Part shown: piece after piece, positions 36,719 to 44,880 of the stretch
How positions within the stretch are numbered: the stretch's first letter is position 1
Layout: the number at the start of each line of letters is the position of its first letter
Assembly: GCF_039839785.1 (NCBI RefSeq)
Contig: NZ_JBDOQT010000001.1
Coordinates: 744,001-808,000, forward strand
Source: Pelagibius sp. CAU 1746
GTDB taxonomy: Bacteria > Pseudomonadota > Alphaproteobacteria > Kiloniellales > Kiloniellaceae
DNA length: 64,000 nucleotides
Reading direction: 5' to 3'
Translations under genes and position numbers: made by a program
Notes under the pieces: model-generated
Database searches by the model: none
What the model saw: only the letters and a program-made list of their open reading frames with translations
Told to the model about the DNA's origin: nothing

Positions 36719-37771
36719 TCATGTGCGCGGCGCCGGCGGCCTCTGCCGGGCAAGCATAACCAGAAGGAAGATAACCGCAAGCAAGGCAAGCCCCAAGGCG
36801 ATCCAGGGGGCGGCGGGGTTTTCGCTGCCGGCGGCATAGAGCGCCAGGGCGATCAGGACGCCGTTGCAGAGAGCGATGCGCCCGGCGACGGCGGCGTGGC
36901 TGAAGCCCCGTTGCACCGCGCGCTGGTAGAAATGTTCCCGGTGCGCCTGCCAGACCCTCTCGCGCCGCAGCGCCCGCCTGCCCAGGGTCCAGGTGGCGTC
37001 GGCCAGGTAGTAGAGCGGCAGGATCAGGGCCACGGGCCACTGCCCGGCCGCGGCGGAGAGAATCAGCAGCCAGCCGAGCAGATAGCCCAGCGGCACCGAG
37101 CCGACGTCGCCCAGGAAGATCCGCGAGGGCGCCCAGTTCCAGTAGAGAAACCCCAGAGCGGCCGCGGCCAGTGCAGCGCCCCGGAAAGCCTCGGGGGGCG
37201 GCTGCATCAGCAGCAGGGCGGCCGCGCAGAGGCCGCCGCCGATGCTGGCGGTTTCCACCGCGGTGATGCCGTCGATGCCGTCCATGAAGTTGAAGAGGTT
37301 CACGAACCACAGCCAGGCCAAGGCGGTCAGTATCCGGTCGGCGGGCAGCGGCAGCAGCCCCTGAAACACCAGTTGGTCGGGCGCCAGCGCCCAGAGGCCG
37401 AAGACCACGGCGGCGATCTGGATACCCAGGCGCAGGCTGGCGGGCCGTGACTTCAGATCATCGGCCCAGGAAATGGCGGCCAGCACCACGGCCCCCGCAA
37501 TGGCATGCCAAAACGCGGTTCCGGCGGTCTGCGTGGCCAGGCCCGCGACGATCCAGGCGGCGAGGGCGACGGGCACCACCGCCAAGCCGCCGCCGCGCGG
37601 CTTCGGACGGTCGTGGCTGCTGCGGTGGTTGGGCCGGTCGACGACGCGCCAGCGCAGCAGCAGGCGCAGCACCGCGCCGCTTGCCGCCCAGCTCGCCAGC
37701 GCCGTCAACAGGGCCGCCAGGATCAGCCATTGAAGGCCGGCGACGACGTGCGGCGATTGCGCGGCGAGCAT
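36719..37771 (-). CDS. Polyprenyl-phosphate sugar-1-phosphate transferase (WecA/WbpL, GT4 family)
   Basis: 350-residue membrane enzyme with about ten helices that moves a sugar-1-phosphate from a UDP-sugar to undecaprenyl phosphate. Family motifs in order are 'VVDRPNHRSSHDRPKPRGGG', 'AISWADDLKSRPASLR', the Asp motif 'FVNLFNFMDGIDGITAVE', 'RIFLGDVGSVPLGYLLG' and the His motif 'VWQAHREHFYQRAVQRG'. It starts one base before the end of the heparinase gene, so the genes are coupled. Together with the WbpM-type dehydratase it suggests initiation of a surface glycan from UDP-QuiNAc or a related sugar. Confidence 0.9.
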   Translation of the reverse strand: MLAAQSPHVVAGLQWLILAALLTALASWAASGAVLRLLLRWRVVDRPNHRSSHDRPKPRGGGLAVVPVALAAWIVAGLATQTAGTAFWHAIAGAVVLAAISWADDLKSRPASLRLGIQIAAVVFGLWALAPDQLVFQGLLPLPADRILTALAWLWFVNLFNFMDGIDGITAVETASIGGGLCAAALLLMQPPPEAFRGAALAAAALGFLYWNWAPSRIFLGDVGSVPLGYLLGWLLILSAAAGQWPVALILPLYYLADATWTLGRRALRRERVWQAHREHFYQRAVQRGFSHAAVAGRIALCNGVLIALALYAAGSENPAAPWIALGLALLAVIFLLVMLARQRPPAPRT

Positions 37772-37772
37772 C

Positions 37773-39551
37773 TCAGCGGGCGCTTTCCAGGCGCTGCAGG
37801 GCCCATTTCACCGTGGCCTCGCCGTCGCCGAGGCTGCCGCTGAGCACGATCTGCTGGCTGCGGCGCACCTGGCCCGGCTGGCCCAGGTAGACGCTGGGCT
37901 CCAGCGCCACCGCGGCGCCGGCGCTGCGCAGGCGCCAGCCGCCGCCCTTGGGCAGGCGCAGCACCACCGAACGGCCGTCCTGGGCCGCCATGGCCTGAAC
38001 CTCCGGATGCAGGTGGAAGCGGATGGCGAAATCGCGCGGCGCTCTCTCCTTCGGCGTCCCCTCCGCCTCGCGGCTCAGCCGGTCTTCGCCGCGCAGGTCG
38101 TCGCCGTTGGCGGAGAGGTAGAGCCGGCGGTGGTGGGTGACGCCGAAGATCGGCTGATAGCCGTCGTGGCTGGCTTCCAGCCAGACGCTGCCCTCGTCCT
38201 CGTGGCGCCGGCAGGTGACGTTGGCGCGGCGCGCGCCGAGGCCGCCACCGGTGAAGACCTCGGAAGAGTTGGTGTCCGCCACGGTGAGGGTGGAATGCGC
38301 GGCGGTGCTGCGCTGGGCCGCGGCCCAATCCCCCGCACCCGCGGTTCCGGCGCTTCCCGTCTGGGCGCCGCAGTTGACGATCAGGCGCTCGCGTCCGACC
38401 GACATCTCCAGGCTCAAGGTGCCGGCATGGGCCTGGGCGTCGTAGCCCGGCGGCGGCGGGCGGCCGCTGTCGACCAGCACCAGGCTGCGCCCGGCCTGCA
38501 GGCGCTGGAAGCCGCTGGCGGGTGCGCTGAGCAGCGGACCCTTGCCGCTGGCCGCGCGCTGCAGCACCAGGCCGATCTGCAGGTCCTCGCCCTCGTTGGC
38601 GCCGTTGAACAGCGCCAGGCCGCCGTCGCCGTGCTGCAGCAGGCGCAGCATGGCGGCCATCCCCTCGATGCGCAGGCCCAGGTCGGCGGGCACTTCCCTG
38701 CCCGCGGCCAGCAGGGCGGCGCGCAGGTCGATGCAGTCGCGCAGGACCGACAGCAGCAGCGCCGGGCTGCGCTCGCGCTGGCCGCCGTCGGGCAGGATCT
38801 GCGCTTCCAGGGCCGCGGCCAGCAGGGCCAGGCCGCGGTTGAGCCAGGGCGTCCCGTCGGGCAGGCAGAGCCCGGCCATGCAGAGGCCCTTGGCGGCGCT
38901 GACCAGGCCGGCGCCGCTCAGGCCCGCCGGCAGCACGGCGGCCAAGTGGCGCGCCTGGCGCGCGGCCGAGGCCAGCAGGCGCTGGCGGAACTCCATCTCG
39001 GCGCTGGCGGCGAAGAACTCGTACTGGCTGAGCCAGTGGGCGAGGCGGCTGCCGGTCACCACCGGATGCCAGGCGACCGGCGTCCAGGCGCGGTTGGCCT
39101 CCATCCAGTCGCCGACCAGGGCGCGGGCCTTGCGCCGGGCGTTGTCGCCGCCGGCGGCGCGCAGGTCGCGCAACCAGGAAAAGCCGTGCAACGCCTCCAG
39201 CCAGGCCCGTTCGACCCCCACCGGGTTCCACGGCGGCGCCGGCTTGATCAGGCTGCGGCCCAGGAAGTGAAAGCTGTCGTCCAGGATGGCGCCGCCGCGC
39301 TGGGCGTTGCCGGGCCAGGGGTCCGGCGGTGCCAGGACCGCGGCGGCCGGCGGATTGCCGCGCCAGGGCCCGGGCATCTGCGGCAGCGCGAAGAGCGGGC
39401 GTTTCATGAGATAGGCGAGGCGCCCCAGGGCCAGGCTGCGGGGCAGGGCGGTCCAGGCTTCGATGCGCTCGAGGCCGCGGCCCAGCGCGCCGCCGCGCCG
39501 GCCGCCGCGGTGCTTCTGCGCCTTTCCGGTTCCCGTTTTGCCGCTCGCCAT
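37773..39551 (-). CDS. Heparinase II/III family protein
   Basis: 592-residue protein. An alpha/alpha-toroid region (about 60-330; 'PPWNPVGVERAWLEALHGFS', 'WHPVVTGSRLAHWLSQYEFF') is followed by a C-terminal beta-sandwich lyase domain ('STAAHSTLTVADTNSSEVF', 'GARRANVTCRRHEDEGSVWL', 'RLYLSANGDDLRGEDRLS'). Alphaproteobacteria carry such genes next to rpe/purH, and cytoplasmic or periplasmic glycan cleavage has been proposed. No signal peptide is evident; the N-terminus is Lys/Gly/Arg-rich. The ATG at 39551 has GAAGG at the right distance and is preferred over the GTG at 39572. A tandem-repeat array occupies its leader. Confidence 0.85.
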   Translation of the reverse strand: MASGKTGTGKAQKHRGGRRGGALGRGLERIEAWTALPRSLALGRLAYLMKRPLFALPQMPGPWRGNPPAAAVLAPPDPWPGNAQRGGAILDDSFHFLGRSLIKPAPPWNPVGVERAWLEALHGFSWLRDLRAAGGDNARRKARALVGDWMEANRAWTPVAWHPVVTGSRLAHWLSQYEFFAASAEMEFRQRLLASAARQARHLAAVLPAGLSGAGLVSAAKGLCMAGLCLPDGTPWLNRGLALLAAALEAQILPDGGQRERSPALLLSVLRDCIDLRAALLAAGREVPADLGLRIEGMAAMLRLLQHGDGGLALFNGANEGEDLQIGLVLQRAASGKGPLLSAPASGFQRLQAGRSLVLVDSGRPPPPGYDAQAHAGTLSLEMSVGRERLIVNCGAQTGSAGTAGAGDWAAAQRSTAAHSTLTVADTNSSEVFTGGGLGARRANVTCRRHEDEGSVWLEASHDGYQPIFGVTHHRRLYLSANGDDLRGEDRLSREAEGTPKERAPRDFAIRFHLHPEVQAMAAQDGRSVVLRLPKGGGWRLRSAGAAVALEPSVYLGQPGQVRRSQQIVLSGSLGDGEATVKWALQRLESAR

Positions 39552-39568
39552 GAGACCTTCGCCCGGAC

Positions 39569-39666
39569 TCACGCCAGCCTCCTCACGCCAGTCTCCTCAC
39601 GCCAGTCTCCTCACTGCAGTCTCCTCACTGCGGTCTCCTCACGCCGGTCCCCTGATGCCCGTTCTC
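39569..39666. repeat. 14-bp imperfect tandem repeat, about seven copies
   Basis: Units of consensus 'tcacgccagtctcc' start at 39569, 39583, 39597, 39611, 39625, 39639 and 39653, with increasing divergence to the right. The array begins 18 bases upstream of the heparinase start codon and fills most of the gap to rpe, so it lies in the heparinase leader. Confidence 0.9.
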
Positions 39667-39712
39667 TCAATGTCAGGCGCCGCGTGGTCTGCGGCGGCTC
39701 CGCCACGCGGTG

Positions 39713-40378
39713 TCAGCCTTCGCCGCGCAGCCGCCGGATGTTGCCGGCGTAGGCCTGCGGCCCCCCCTTGAAGGTGGCGCTGCCGGCCACCAATACGTCG
39801 GCGCCTGCGGCGATGGCCTGGGGCGCGGTCTCGGCGTTGATGCCGCCGTCGACCTCCAGGTCGATGTCCCGGCCGCTGTCGTCGATCTTGCGGCGCAGGG
39901 CCTCGATCTTGGCCAGGCTGCCCGGGATGAAGCTCTGGCCGCCGAAACCGGGGTTGACGCTCATGCAGAGGATCAGGTCGACGTCGCCGATGACGGGATC
40001 GACCGCGTCAGCCGGCGTGCCGGGATTGAGGGAGACGCCGGCCTTCTTGCCCAGGCTCTTGATCAACTGCAGGGTGCGGTGCAGGTGGGCCCCGGCTTCC
40101 GGGTGGACGGTGATGATGTCGGCGCCGGCCTCGGCGAAGGCCTCGATATAGGGGTCGATGGGCGAGATCATCAGGTGCACGTCGAAGATCTTGTCGGTGT
40201 AGGGCCTCAGCGCCGCGACCATGTCGGGGCCCAGGGTGATGTTCGGCACGAAGTGCCCGTCCATGACGTCGACATGGATGTAGTCGGCGCCGGCCTCGGC
40301 GACGGCGCGGACTTCCTCGCCCATGCGGGCGAAATCGGCGGCCAGGATGGAGGGGGCGATCCGCACGGCTTGCTGCAT
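39713..40378 (-). CDS. rpe: Ribulose-phosphate 3-epimerase
   Basis: 221-residue TIM-barrel enzyme interconverting ribulose-5-phosphate and xylulose-5-phosphate in the pentose-phosphate/Calvin cycles. All core motifs are present: '[16 protein letters not shown]', '[20 protein letters not shown]', '[14 protein letters not shown]', '[18 protein letters not shown]' and '[12 protein letters not shown]'. The catalytic Asp pair is in VDVMDG and EVDGG. Length is normal. It lies upstream of the heparinase gene in the same direction and is divergent from the secretin-like pair. Confidence 0.97.
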   Translation of the reverse strand: MQQAVRIAPSILAADFARMGEEVRAVAEAGADYIHVDVMDGHFVPNITLGPDMVAALRPYTDKIFDVHLMISPIDPYIEAFAEAGADIITVHPEAGAHLHRTLQLIKSLGKKAGVSLNPGTPADAVDPVIGDVDLILCMSVNPGFGGQSFIPGSLAKIEALRRKIDDSGRDIDLEVDGGINAETAPQAIAAGADVLVAGSATFKGGPQAYAGNIRRLRGEG

Positions 40379-40607
40379 AGGGCGCGAGTCCCGCTTCGTT
40401 CGTAAGGTGATGGCGCTTGCGCTTTCTAGGTATCAGCAAGGCCCCGCCCCCGCAAGCCGAAGGCCCTGCGGCCCCTCTTTAGACATCCGGAGGCGGCGAA
40501 GCGCACACAAAGGGGGTAGCCGGCGCCCCGCCCGGCCCTTGGGTGCCCGCGGCGCGGCAAAATCTGCTATCATCGCGGCACGGCACCCTTGGGGGAGGGT
40601 CGACTGC

Positions 40608-41381
40608 ATGGGGGAAATCCGAGACAGCCTGCGCGCGCACGCCTTGCGGCGGAGCGCCGTCGCGGTCGTGGCGGCGCTGCTGCTGGCATTCGCGGCGTCC
40701 GGCGCGGCAGGCGAAGAGGGCGGCAATGACGGCAACGAAGGCAGGGACACCCAGTCGCGCCACGAGATGCCGGAGCGGCACTACATTGCGCTCACCCGGG
40801 GCGGCGGCCTCCGGGAAGACATCCGTAACATCGTCGTCATCCAGACCCGCTTCATCGCCATCAAGCAAACCCGCTTCGGTATCGATTTCGAGAACCTGGA
40901 CCGCGTCGACGTCAGCGAGGTGCCGCTGCTGGGCAGCCTCTTCGGCCGTCCCTTGCGGGCCGATGATCTGAACGACGGCAACCGCGTCGGCACGGTCTAC
41001 AGCACCGGCAACGGAAGCCTCGTTGCCTTCATCGGCGACGAGGTCGCTGTCGACGACAGCGGGCTCGGCGTCGTCAACGGCAAGTACCGCGCCACGCCGA
41101 CCGGATCATGGGACTCCGCCGCGGCCTCGACGCTCGATCTCGGCGATCTCGGCGAGCTTCCCTCGGTTCGGCAGGCCGCCAACGGTCAGGCTCCGGAGGC
41201 CACGACGACCGTGCTGCGCGGCCTCACCGCCACGTCGCTGCCGGAGGTGCAGGAGAACAGCCCGGTGCTGGCCGACGTGCCGCTGCTGCGGCAGTTCTTC
41301 CGCGGCAGCGTGCACGACTACGACGACGAGCTGATCCTGTTCATCCGGCCTTCGATCATCGCCGGCGACGGGGCGGAGTGA
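40608..41381 (+). CDS. Exported secretin-C-domain-like protein A (uncharacterised)
   Basis: 257 residues. A signal peptide ends near residue 34 ('ASGAAG'). An acidic linker is followed by 'IVVIQTRFIAIKQTRFGIDF' (75-94), which resembles the first strand of the secretin domain. Next come 'EVPLLGSLFGRPL' (104-116) and a block 'VGTVYSTGNGSLVAFIGDE' (127-145) shared with the next gene. The C-terminus reads 'TTTVLRGLTATSLPEVQENS' then 'PVLADVPLLRQFF' and 'DDELILFIRPSIIAG', the order of the secretin signature and closing strands. It lacks the N0/N1/N2 repeats and is far shorter than a secretin. The ATG has GGGGGAGGG eight bases upstream. Probably in an operon with the gene at 41476. The product is unknown; outer membrane or periplasm is likely. 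Confidence 0.75.
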   Translation: MGEIRDSLRAHALRRSAVAVVAALLLAFAASGAAGEEGGNDGNEGRDTQSRHEMPERHYIALTRGGGLREDIRNIVVIQTRFIAIKQTRFGIDFENLDRVDVSEVPLLGSLFGRPLRADDLNDGNRVGTVYSTGNGSLVAFIGDEVAVDDSGLGVVNGKYRATPTGSWDSAAASTLDLGDLGELPSVRQAANGQAPEATTTVLRGLTATSLPEVQENSPVLADVPLLRQFFRGSVHDYDDELILFIRPSIIAGDGAE

Positions 41382-41420
41382 TGCCTGCCTAGACCTGTCG
41401 CCCGCGAGACCGATCCACCC

Positions 41421-41447
41421 GAACCATCGAGCCATCGAGCCATCGAT
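41421..41447. repeat. 8-bp tandem repeat between the secretin-like genes
   Basis: 'ccatcgag' is repeated twice and followed by 'ccatcgat' in the 94-base gap between the pair, about 30 bases before the second gene's start codon. Too short to interpret; noted because slippage could change leader length. Confidence 0.6.
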
Positions 41448-41475
41448 CCAGCTTCCAGGGAGAGGAGCCAAATCC

Positions 41476-42201
41476 ATGTTCAAGCGAGTCTTTATCGTGG
41501 CCGTTATGACGGCCGCGCTGGTCCTGCAAACACCCGCCGGCGCCTGGGCGCGCGACAACGGCGGCGGCGCCGGCGAAGGCGGCCGCGCGCCCTCGGTGTC
41601 CGCCATGACCGTCCTGCCGATTCTGCTGAACAGCAATGCGCAGATGCGGGCGGTCTACATCGTTCTGATGATGCGGAAGCTCACCTACATAGTGCAGATG
41701 AATCAAGGTATCAGCCGCACCAGCCAGAGCCGCGACGGCATCGGTGGGCTGTTCGGCAGCGTCTTCGCGACGACCTATAATGCCAACCACTTCGTGAAAT
41801 CGCTGGAGGTCGGCTCGGTCTACCGTACCGGCGACGGCAACGTGGCGGTGGCCCTGAAGGGCGAGCGGCGCCTGGAGGACTTCGACATCATCGTCTTCAA
41901 CGGCGAGTATCAGTACGTCCCCAAGGGCAAGGCCGAGGTTAAGCAGGTCGATCCAGGGAAACTCGCCGCTCTGGGGACGGTTCCCATCATCAACCGCATG
42001 CTGCTGGGCGAGGCCTCTGCGCTCGACGTCGCGCTGGCGACCGCGCCGGAGCAGGCGGAGTCGCTGACCGATGTGGGCGTCGACATGCTGGAGCAGATCC
42101 CGCAGATCCGTAAGCTGATGATCGGCAAGGTTTATCGCGGCGACAACAACACCCTGCTGATCGTCATCCCGCCGGCCATCGTGACCGAGCGGGAGAGCTA
42201 G
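41476..42201 (+). CDS. Exported secretin-C-domain-like protein B (uncharacterised)
   Basis: 241 residues. A signal peptide ends at 'AGAWA-R' (residue 25), then a Gly-rich linker. 'NAQMRAVYIVLMMRKLTYIV' (54-73) takes the place of the first strand. 'IGGLFGSVF' (89-97) precedes 'VGSVYRTGDGNVAVALKGER' (112-131) and 'IIVFNGEYQYVP', which align without gaps to residues 126-164 of protein A. 'GTVPIINRMLLGE' follows, and the end 'LEQIPQIRKLMIGK' plus 'NTLLIVIPPAIV' matches the lip and closing strands of secretins. GAGAGGAG lies upstream of the ATG. It is paralogous to protein A and probably acts with it. It converges with rsmB, 10 bases away. Confidence 0.75.
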   Translation: MFKRVFIVAVMTAALVLQTPAGAWARDNGGGAGEGGRAPSVSAMTVLPILLNSNAQMRAVYIVLMMRKLTYIVQMNQGISRTSQSRDGIGGLFGSVFATTYNANHFVKSLEVGSVYRTGDGNVAVALKGERRLEDFDIIVFNGEYQYVPKGKAEVKQVDPGKLAALGTVPIINRMLLGEASALDVALATAPEQAESLTDVGVDMLEQIPQIRKLMIGKVYRGDNNTLLIVIPPAIVTERES

Positions 42202-42211
42202 GGGGAGAGCT

Positions 42212-43543
42212 TCAAAGGCGGCGCAGGCGGCAGGCGTAGAATCCGTCGAGCCCGCCTCTCTCCGCCCAGTGGCAGGGCAGGGTGCGCAGGTCGCCCTCCG
42301 GGGTGATCGCGGCTTCCAGGCCGGGCAGCTCGGCGGGCGTCACCGCCACGCGCTCGACCGGGGCGTCCGATGCCAGCAGGGCGGCGATGCGCTCGGGCCC
42401 TTCCTCGGGCTGCAGCGAACAGACCGCGTAGACCAGCAGACCGCCCGGCTTCACCATCTCTACCGCCTGGGCCAGCAGCCTATCCTGGGCGCGGATCAGC
42501 CCGGCGACGTCCCGGCCATCCTTCAGCCAGGCGATGTCCGGGTGGCGGCGCAGCGTGCCGGTGGCCGAGCAGGGCGCGTCCAGCAGCACCGCGTCGGCCG
42601 GGGCCGGCGGCTGCCAGGCGGCGGCGTCGGCGGCCACCGTGGCGGCGCCCAGTTTCAGGCGTTGTAGATTCTCTTGCAGTCGCTTCAGGCGGCCCTCGGC
42701 ACGCTCCACCGCGATGACCTCGGCGCCCGCGGCGGCGAGCTGCGCGGTCTTGCCGCCGGGCGCGGCGCAGAGGTCGATGACCGTCTTGCCGGAAATCTCG
42801 CCCAGCAGGCGCGCGGGCAGGGCGGCGGCGGCGTCCTGCACCCACCAGGCCCCTTCGGCGTAGCCGGGCAGGCGCGCCACGTCGCCCTGGCCGGCGGTGA
42901 GACGCAAGCTGCCGCCGGGCAGCAGCTCGGCGTTCAGTTTCTCCACCCAGGTTTCGGGGTTGTTCTTGCAGGTCAGGTCCAGCGGCGGCTCGCCCAGGTG
43001 GGCCTCCGCGATGGCGCGCGCCGTGGCTTCGCCGTAGGCGGCGGCCCAGGGCTGCCACAGCCAGTCCGGGGTGTTGAGGCGTTCGGCGTCCTGCGCGGCG
43101 ACGATCTCCTTGCCCTCGCGCGACAGGCGGCGCAGCACCGCGTTCAGCAGGCCGCGCTGCCCGGCCAGGCGCGGGCCCTTGGCCAGGTCGAGGGCGGTGC
43201 TGACCGCCGCGTGGGGCGGGGTTTCCAGGAACAGCAGCTGCACCGCGCCCAGGCGCAGGATGTGCTGCAGCATCACGTCCTTGGCCTTGATCGGCCGGTC
43301 GAGGCAGCCGGCCAGGGCGGCGTCGATTTGGCCCAGGCGGCGCAGCACCGTGGCCAGCAGCAGCCGGGCGAAGGCGCGGTCGCGCGCCTCCAGCTTGGCG
43401 ATATAGGGATTGGCGGCCAGGGCCTCGTCCAGCGGGCGGCCCTGGTCCAGCACCTCGCGCAGCAGGGCGAGGGCGGTCTTGCGGGCGTTCAGGCCCCGGA
43501 CGTCGAGGTTCCCGCTGCCGGGACGCTTGGGGTTCTGGGTCAT
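42212..43543 (-). CDS. rsmB: 16S rRNA m5C967 methyltransferase RsmB/NOP family
   Basis: 443-residue SAM-dependent RNA cytosine-5 methyltransferase. The N-terminal NusB-like domain ('ALALLREVLDQGRPLDEALA', 'RDRAFARLLLATVLRRLGQI') covers about 1-150. The catalytic domain has the SAM motif 'VIDLCAAPGGKTAQLAAAGA', motif IV 'VLLDAPCSATGTLRRHPDI' and motif VI 'VYAVCSLQPEEG', with the two catalytic cysteines. The ATG at 43543 fits better than the upstream candidate at 43594, which would overlap the htpX region. It lies downstream of htpX on the same strand. Confidence 0.93.
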   Translation of the reverse strand: MTQNPKRPGSGNLDVRGLNARKTALALLREVLDQGRPLDEALAANPYIAKLEARDRAFARLLLATVLRRLGQIDAALAGCLDRPIKAKDVMLQHILRLGAVQLLFLETPPHAAVSTALDLAKGPRLAGQRGLLNAVLRRLSREGKEIVAAQDAERLNTPDWLWQPWAAAYGEATARAIAEAHLGEPPLDLTCKNNPETWVEKLNAELLPGGSLRLTAGQGDVARLPGYAEGAWWVQDAAAALPARLLGEISGKTVIDLCAAPGGKTAQLAAAGAEVIAVERAEGRLKRLQENLQRLKLGAATVAADAAAWQPPAPADAVLLDAPCSATGTLRRHPDIAWLKDGRDVAGLIRAQDRLLAQAVEMVKPGGLLVYAVCSLQPEEGPERIAALLASDAPVERVAVTPAELPGLEAAITPEGDLRTLPCHWAERGGLDGFYACRLRRL

Positions 43544-43594
43544 GGCGCTAGGCTGTAAGGCCTCGCCCCCGCAACTGCAAGCGTCTGACAGCAA

Positions 43595-44470
43595 TCAGCC
43601 CCAGGGGCGTGATCTGGGCGGGGCGGCCCGGCCCATCTCGGCGGCCAGCTCACGCAGGCGGGCGATGCGGTTGGCGGTGCGCGGGTGGGTGGTGAAGAGG
43701 CCGTCCATGTTGTGGGCGTGCAGCGGGTTGATGATGAACATATGCGCCGTCGCCGGGTTGCTCTCGGCGGTGCGGTTGTCGATGCCGCGCGCCGCGCGCT
43801 CGATCTTCTCCAGGGCCGAGGCGAGCCACAGCGGCTGGCCGCAGATCTCGGCCCCGGCGCGGTCGGCGGCGTACTCGCGGGTGCGCGAGATCGCCATCTG
43901 CACCAGGGCGGCGGCCAGCGGCGCCAGGATCATGATCAGGATGGCCCCGAAGATGCCCAGCGGGTTGTTGCGGTTGTCGCCGAAGAAGAGGCCGAAGTTG
44001 GCCAGCATGGAGACCGCGCCGGCGATGGTCGCGGTGATGGTCATGGTCAGCGTATCGCGGTTCTTCACGTGCGCCAGTTCGTGCGCCATGACGCCGGCGA
44101 CTTCCTCGGCGGTCAGCCGCTTCAGCAGGCCGGTGGTGGCGGCCACCGCCGCGTTCTCCGGGTTGCGCCCGGTGGCGAAGGCATTGGGCTGCGGGTCGTC
44201 GATGATGTAGACGCGCGGCATGGGCAGGCCGGCGTTGTCGGCCAACTGCTCGACGATGCCCACCAGGGTCGGGGCGCTCGCGCGGTCGACCTGGCGCGCG
44301 CGGTACATGCGCAGCACCATCTTGTCGGCGTTCCAGTAGGCGAAGGCATTCATGGCGACGGCCACCAGCAGGGCGATGATCATCCCGCCGGTGCCGCCCA
44401 GCAGGAAGCCGACGGCGAGGAAGAGGCCGGTCATGGCCGCCATCAGGATAGCGGTGCGCAAAGAGTTCAT
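43595..44470 (-). CDS. htpX: Membrane zinc metalloprotease HtpX
   Basis: 291-residue inner-membrane M48 protease that degrades misfolded membrane proteins. Two N-terminal helices (about 8-45) precede the active site '[14 protein letters not shown]', the HEXXH zinc motif near residue 133. Two further hydrophobic segments follow, then the third-ligand region '[20 protein letters not shown]'. The C-terminal '[18 protein letters not shown]' is typical. It is 51 bases upstream of rsmB, same strand. Confidence 0.95.
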   Translation of the reverse strand: MNSLRTAILMAAMTGLFLAVGFLLGGTGGMIIALLVAVAMNAFAYWNADKMVLRMYRARQVDRASAPTLVGIVEQLADNAGLPMPRVYIIDDPQPNAFATGRNPENAAVAATTGLLKRLTAEEVAGVMAHELAHVKNRDTLTMTITATIAGAVSMLANFGLFFGDNRNNPLGIFGAILIMILAPLAAALVQMAISRTREYAADRAGAEICGQPLWLASALEKIERAARGIDNRTAESNPATAHMFIINPLHAHNMDGLFTTHPRTANRIARLRELAAEMGRAAPPRSRPWG

Positions 44471-44616
44471 GCCAGACAGCTCATGCCAGGTTGCTCAGGG
44501 TCTTGAAATCCGGGGAGTCCCAAGGGGTTGCCGTTCTTCTGCTTCCATCAGGTAGGCGGTGGCGCGGGGCGCTTCAAGACTTGGCGGTGGGCCTCGGCGG
44601 TGCCATATAAGGGGCC

Positions 44617-44850
44617 ATGAGCCACAACGCCAAGGGCAAGTTCACCGCCCGCCAGCCCAAGCCGCGCCAGGCGCCCGTGGAACCTCTGCAGGAGGCGCAG
44701 AAGGACGCGGCCGAGACTGCGACCAGGACTGCGACCAAGGGCGCGCTGAAAGTAGATGGCAAGAAGCCCAAGGAACTGGGCGGCCCCAGCGGGCCGGAGC
44801 CGACGCGTTACGGCGACTGGGAGCGCAAGGGCATCTGCGTCGACTTCTAA
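44617..44850 (+). CDS. DUF1674 / succinate dehydrogenase assembly factor 4 family
   Basis: 77-residue protein whose C-terminal third, 'LGGPSGPEPTRYGDWERKGI' and then CVDF, is the near-invariant DUF1674 signature shared with mitochondrial SDHAF4/Sdh8. By homology it binds flavinylated SdhA and protects it before assembly with SdhB. The N-terminal half is Lys/Ala-rich and probably disordered. Typical of alphaproteobacteria. It is convergent with the EamA gene at 44881 and divergent from htpX. Confidence 0.9.
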   Translation: MSHNAKGKFTARQPKPRQAPVEPLQEAQKDAAETATRTATKGALKVDGKKPKELGGPSGPEPTRYGDWERKGICVDF

Positions 44851-44880
44851 GCCGCCTGCAGCCCCGGGGCGCGATTTCCC

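Noticed and set aside
33016-36759. A 1247-codon plus-strand open frame across purH and the WbpM-type gene
   Set aside because: It runs opposite two clear genes and their gap; composition is the usual shadow of GC-rich coding DNA. The same applies to long antisense frames at 1946-4048, 5890-7653, 15244-16710, 24665-27106, 38007-39752, 49103-51076 and 56740-59334.
39569-39666. CRISPR or transposon-end repeats
   Set aside because: 14-bp head-to-tail units with gradual divergence and no spacers or transposase: a simple tandem array.
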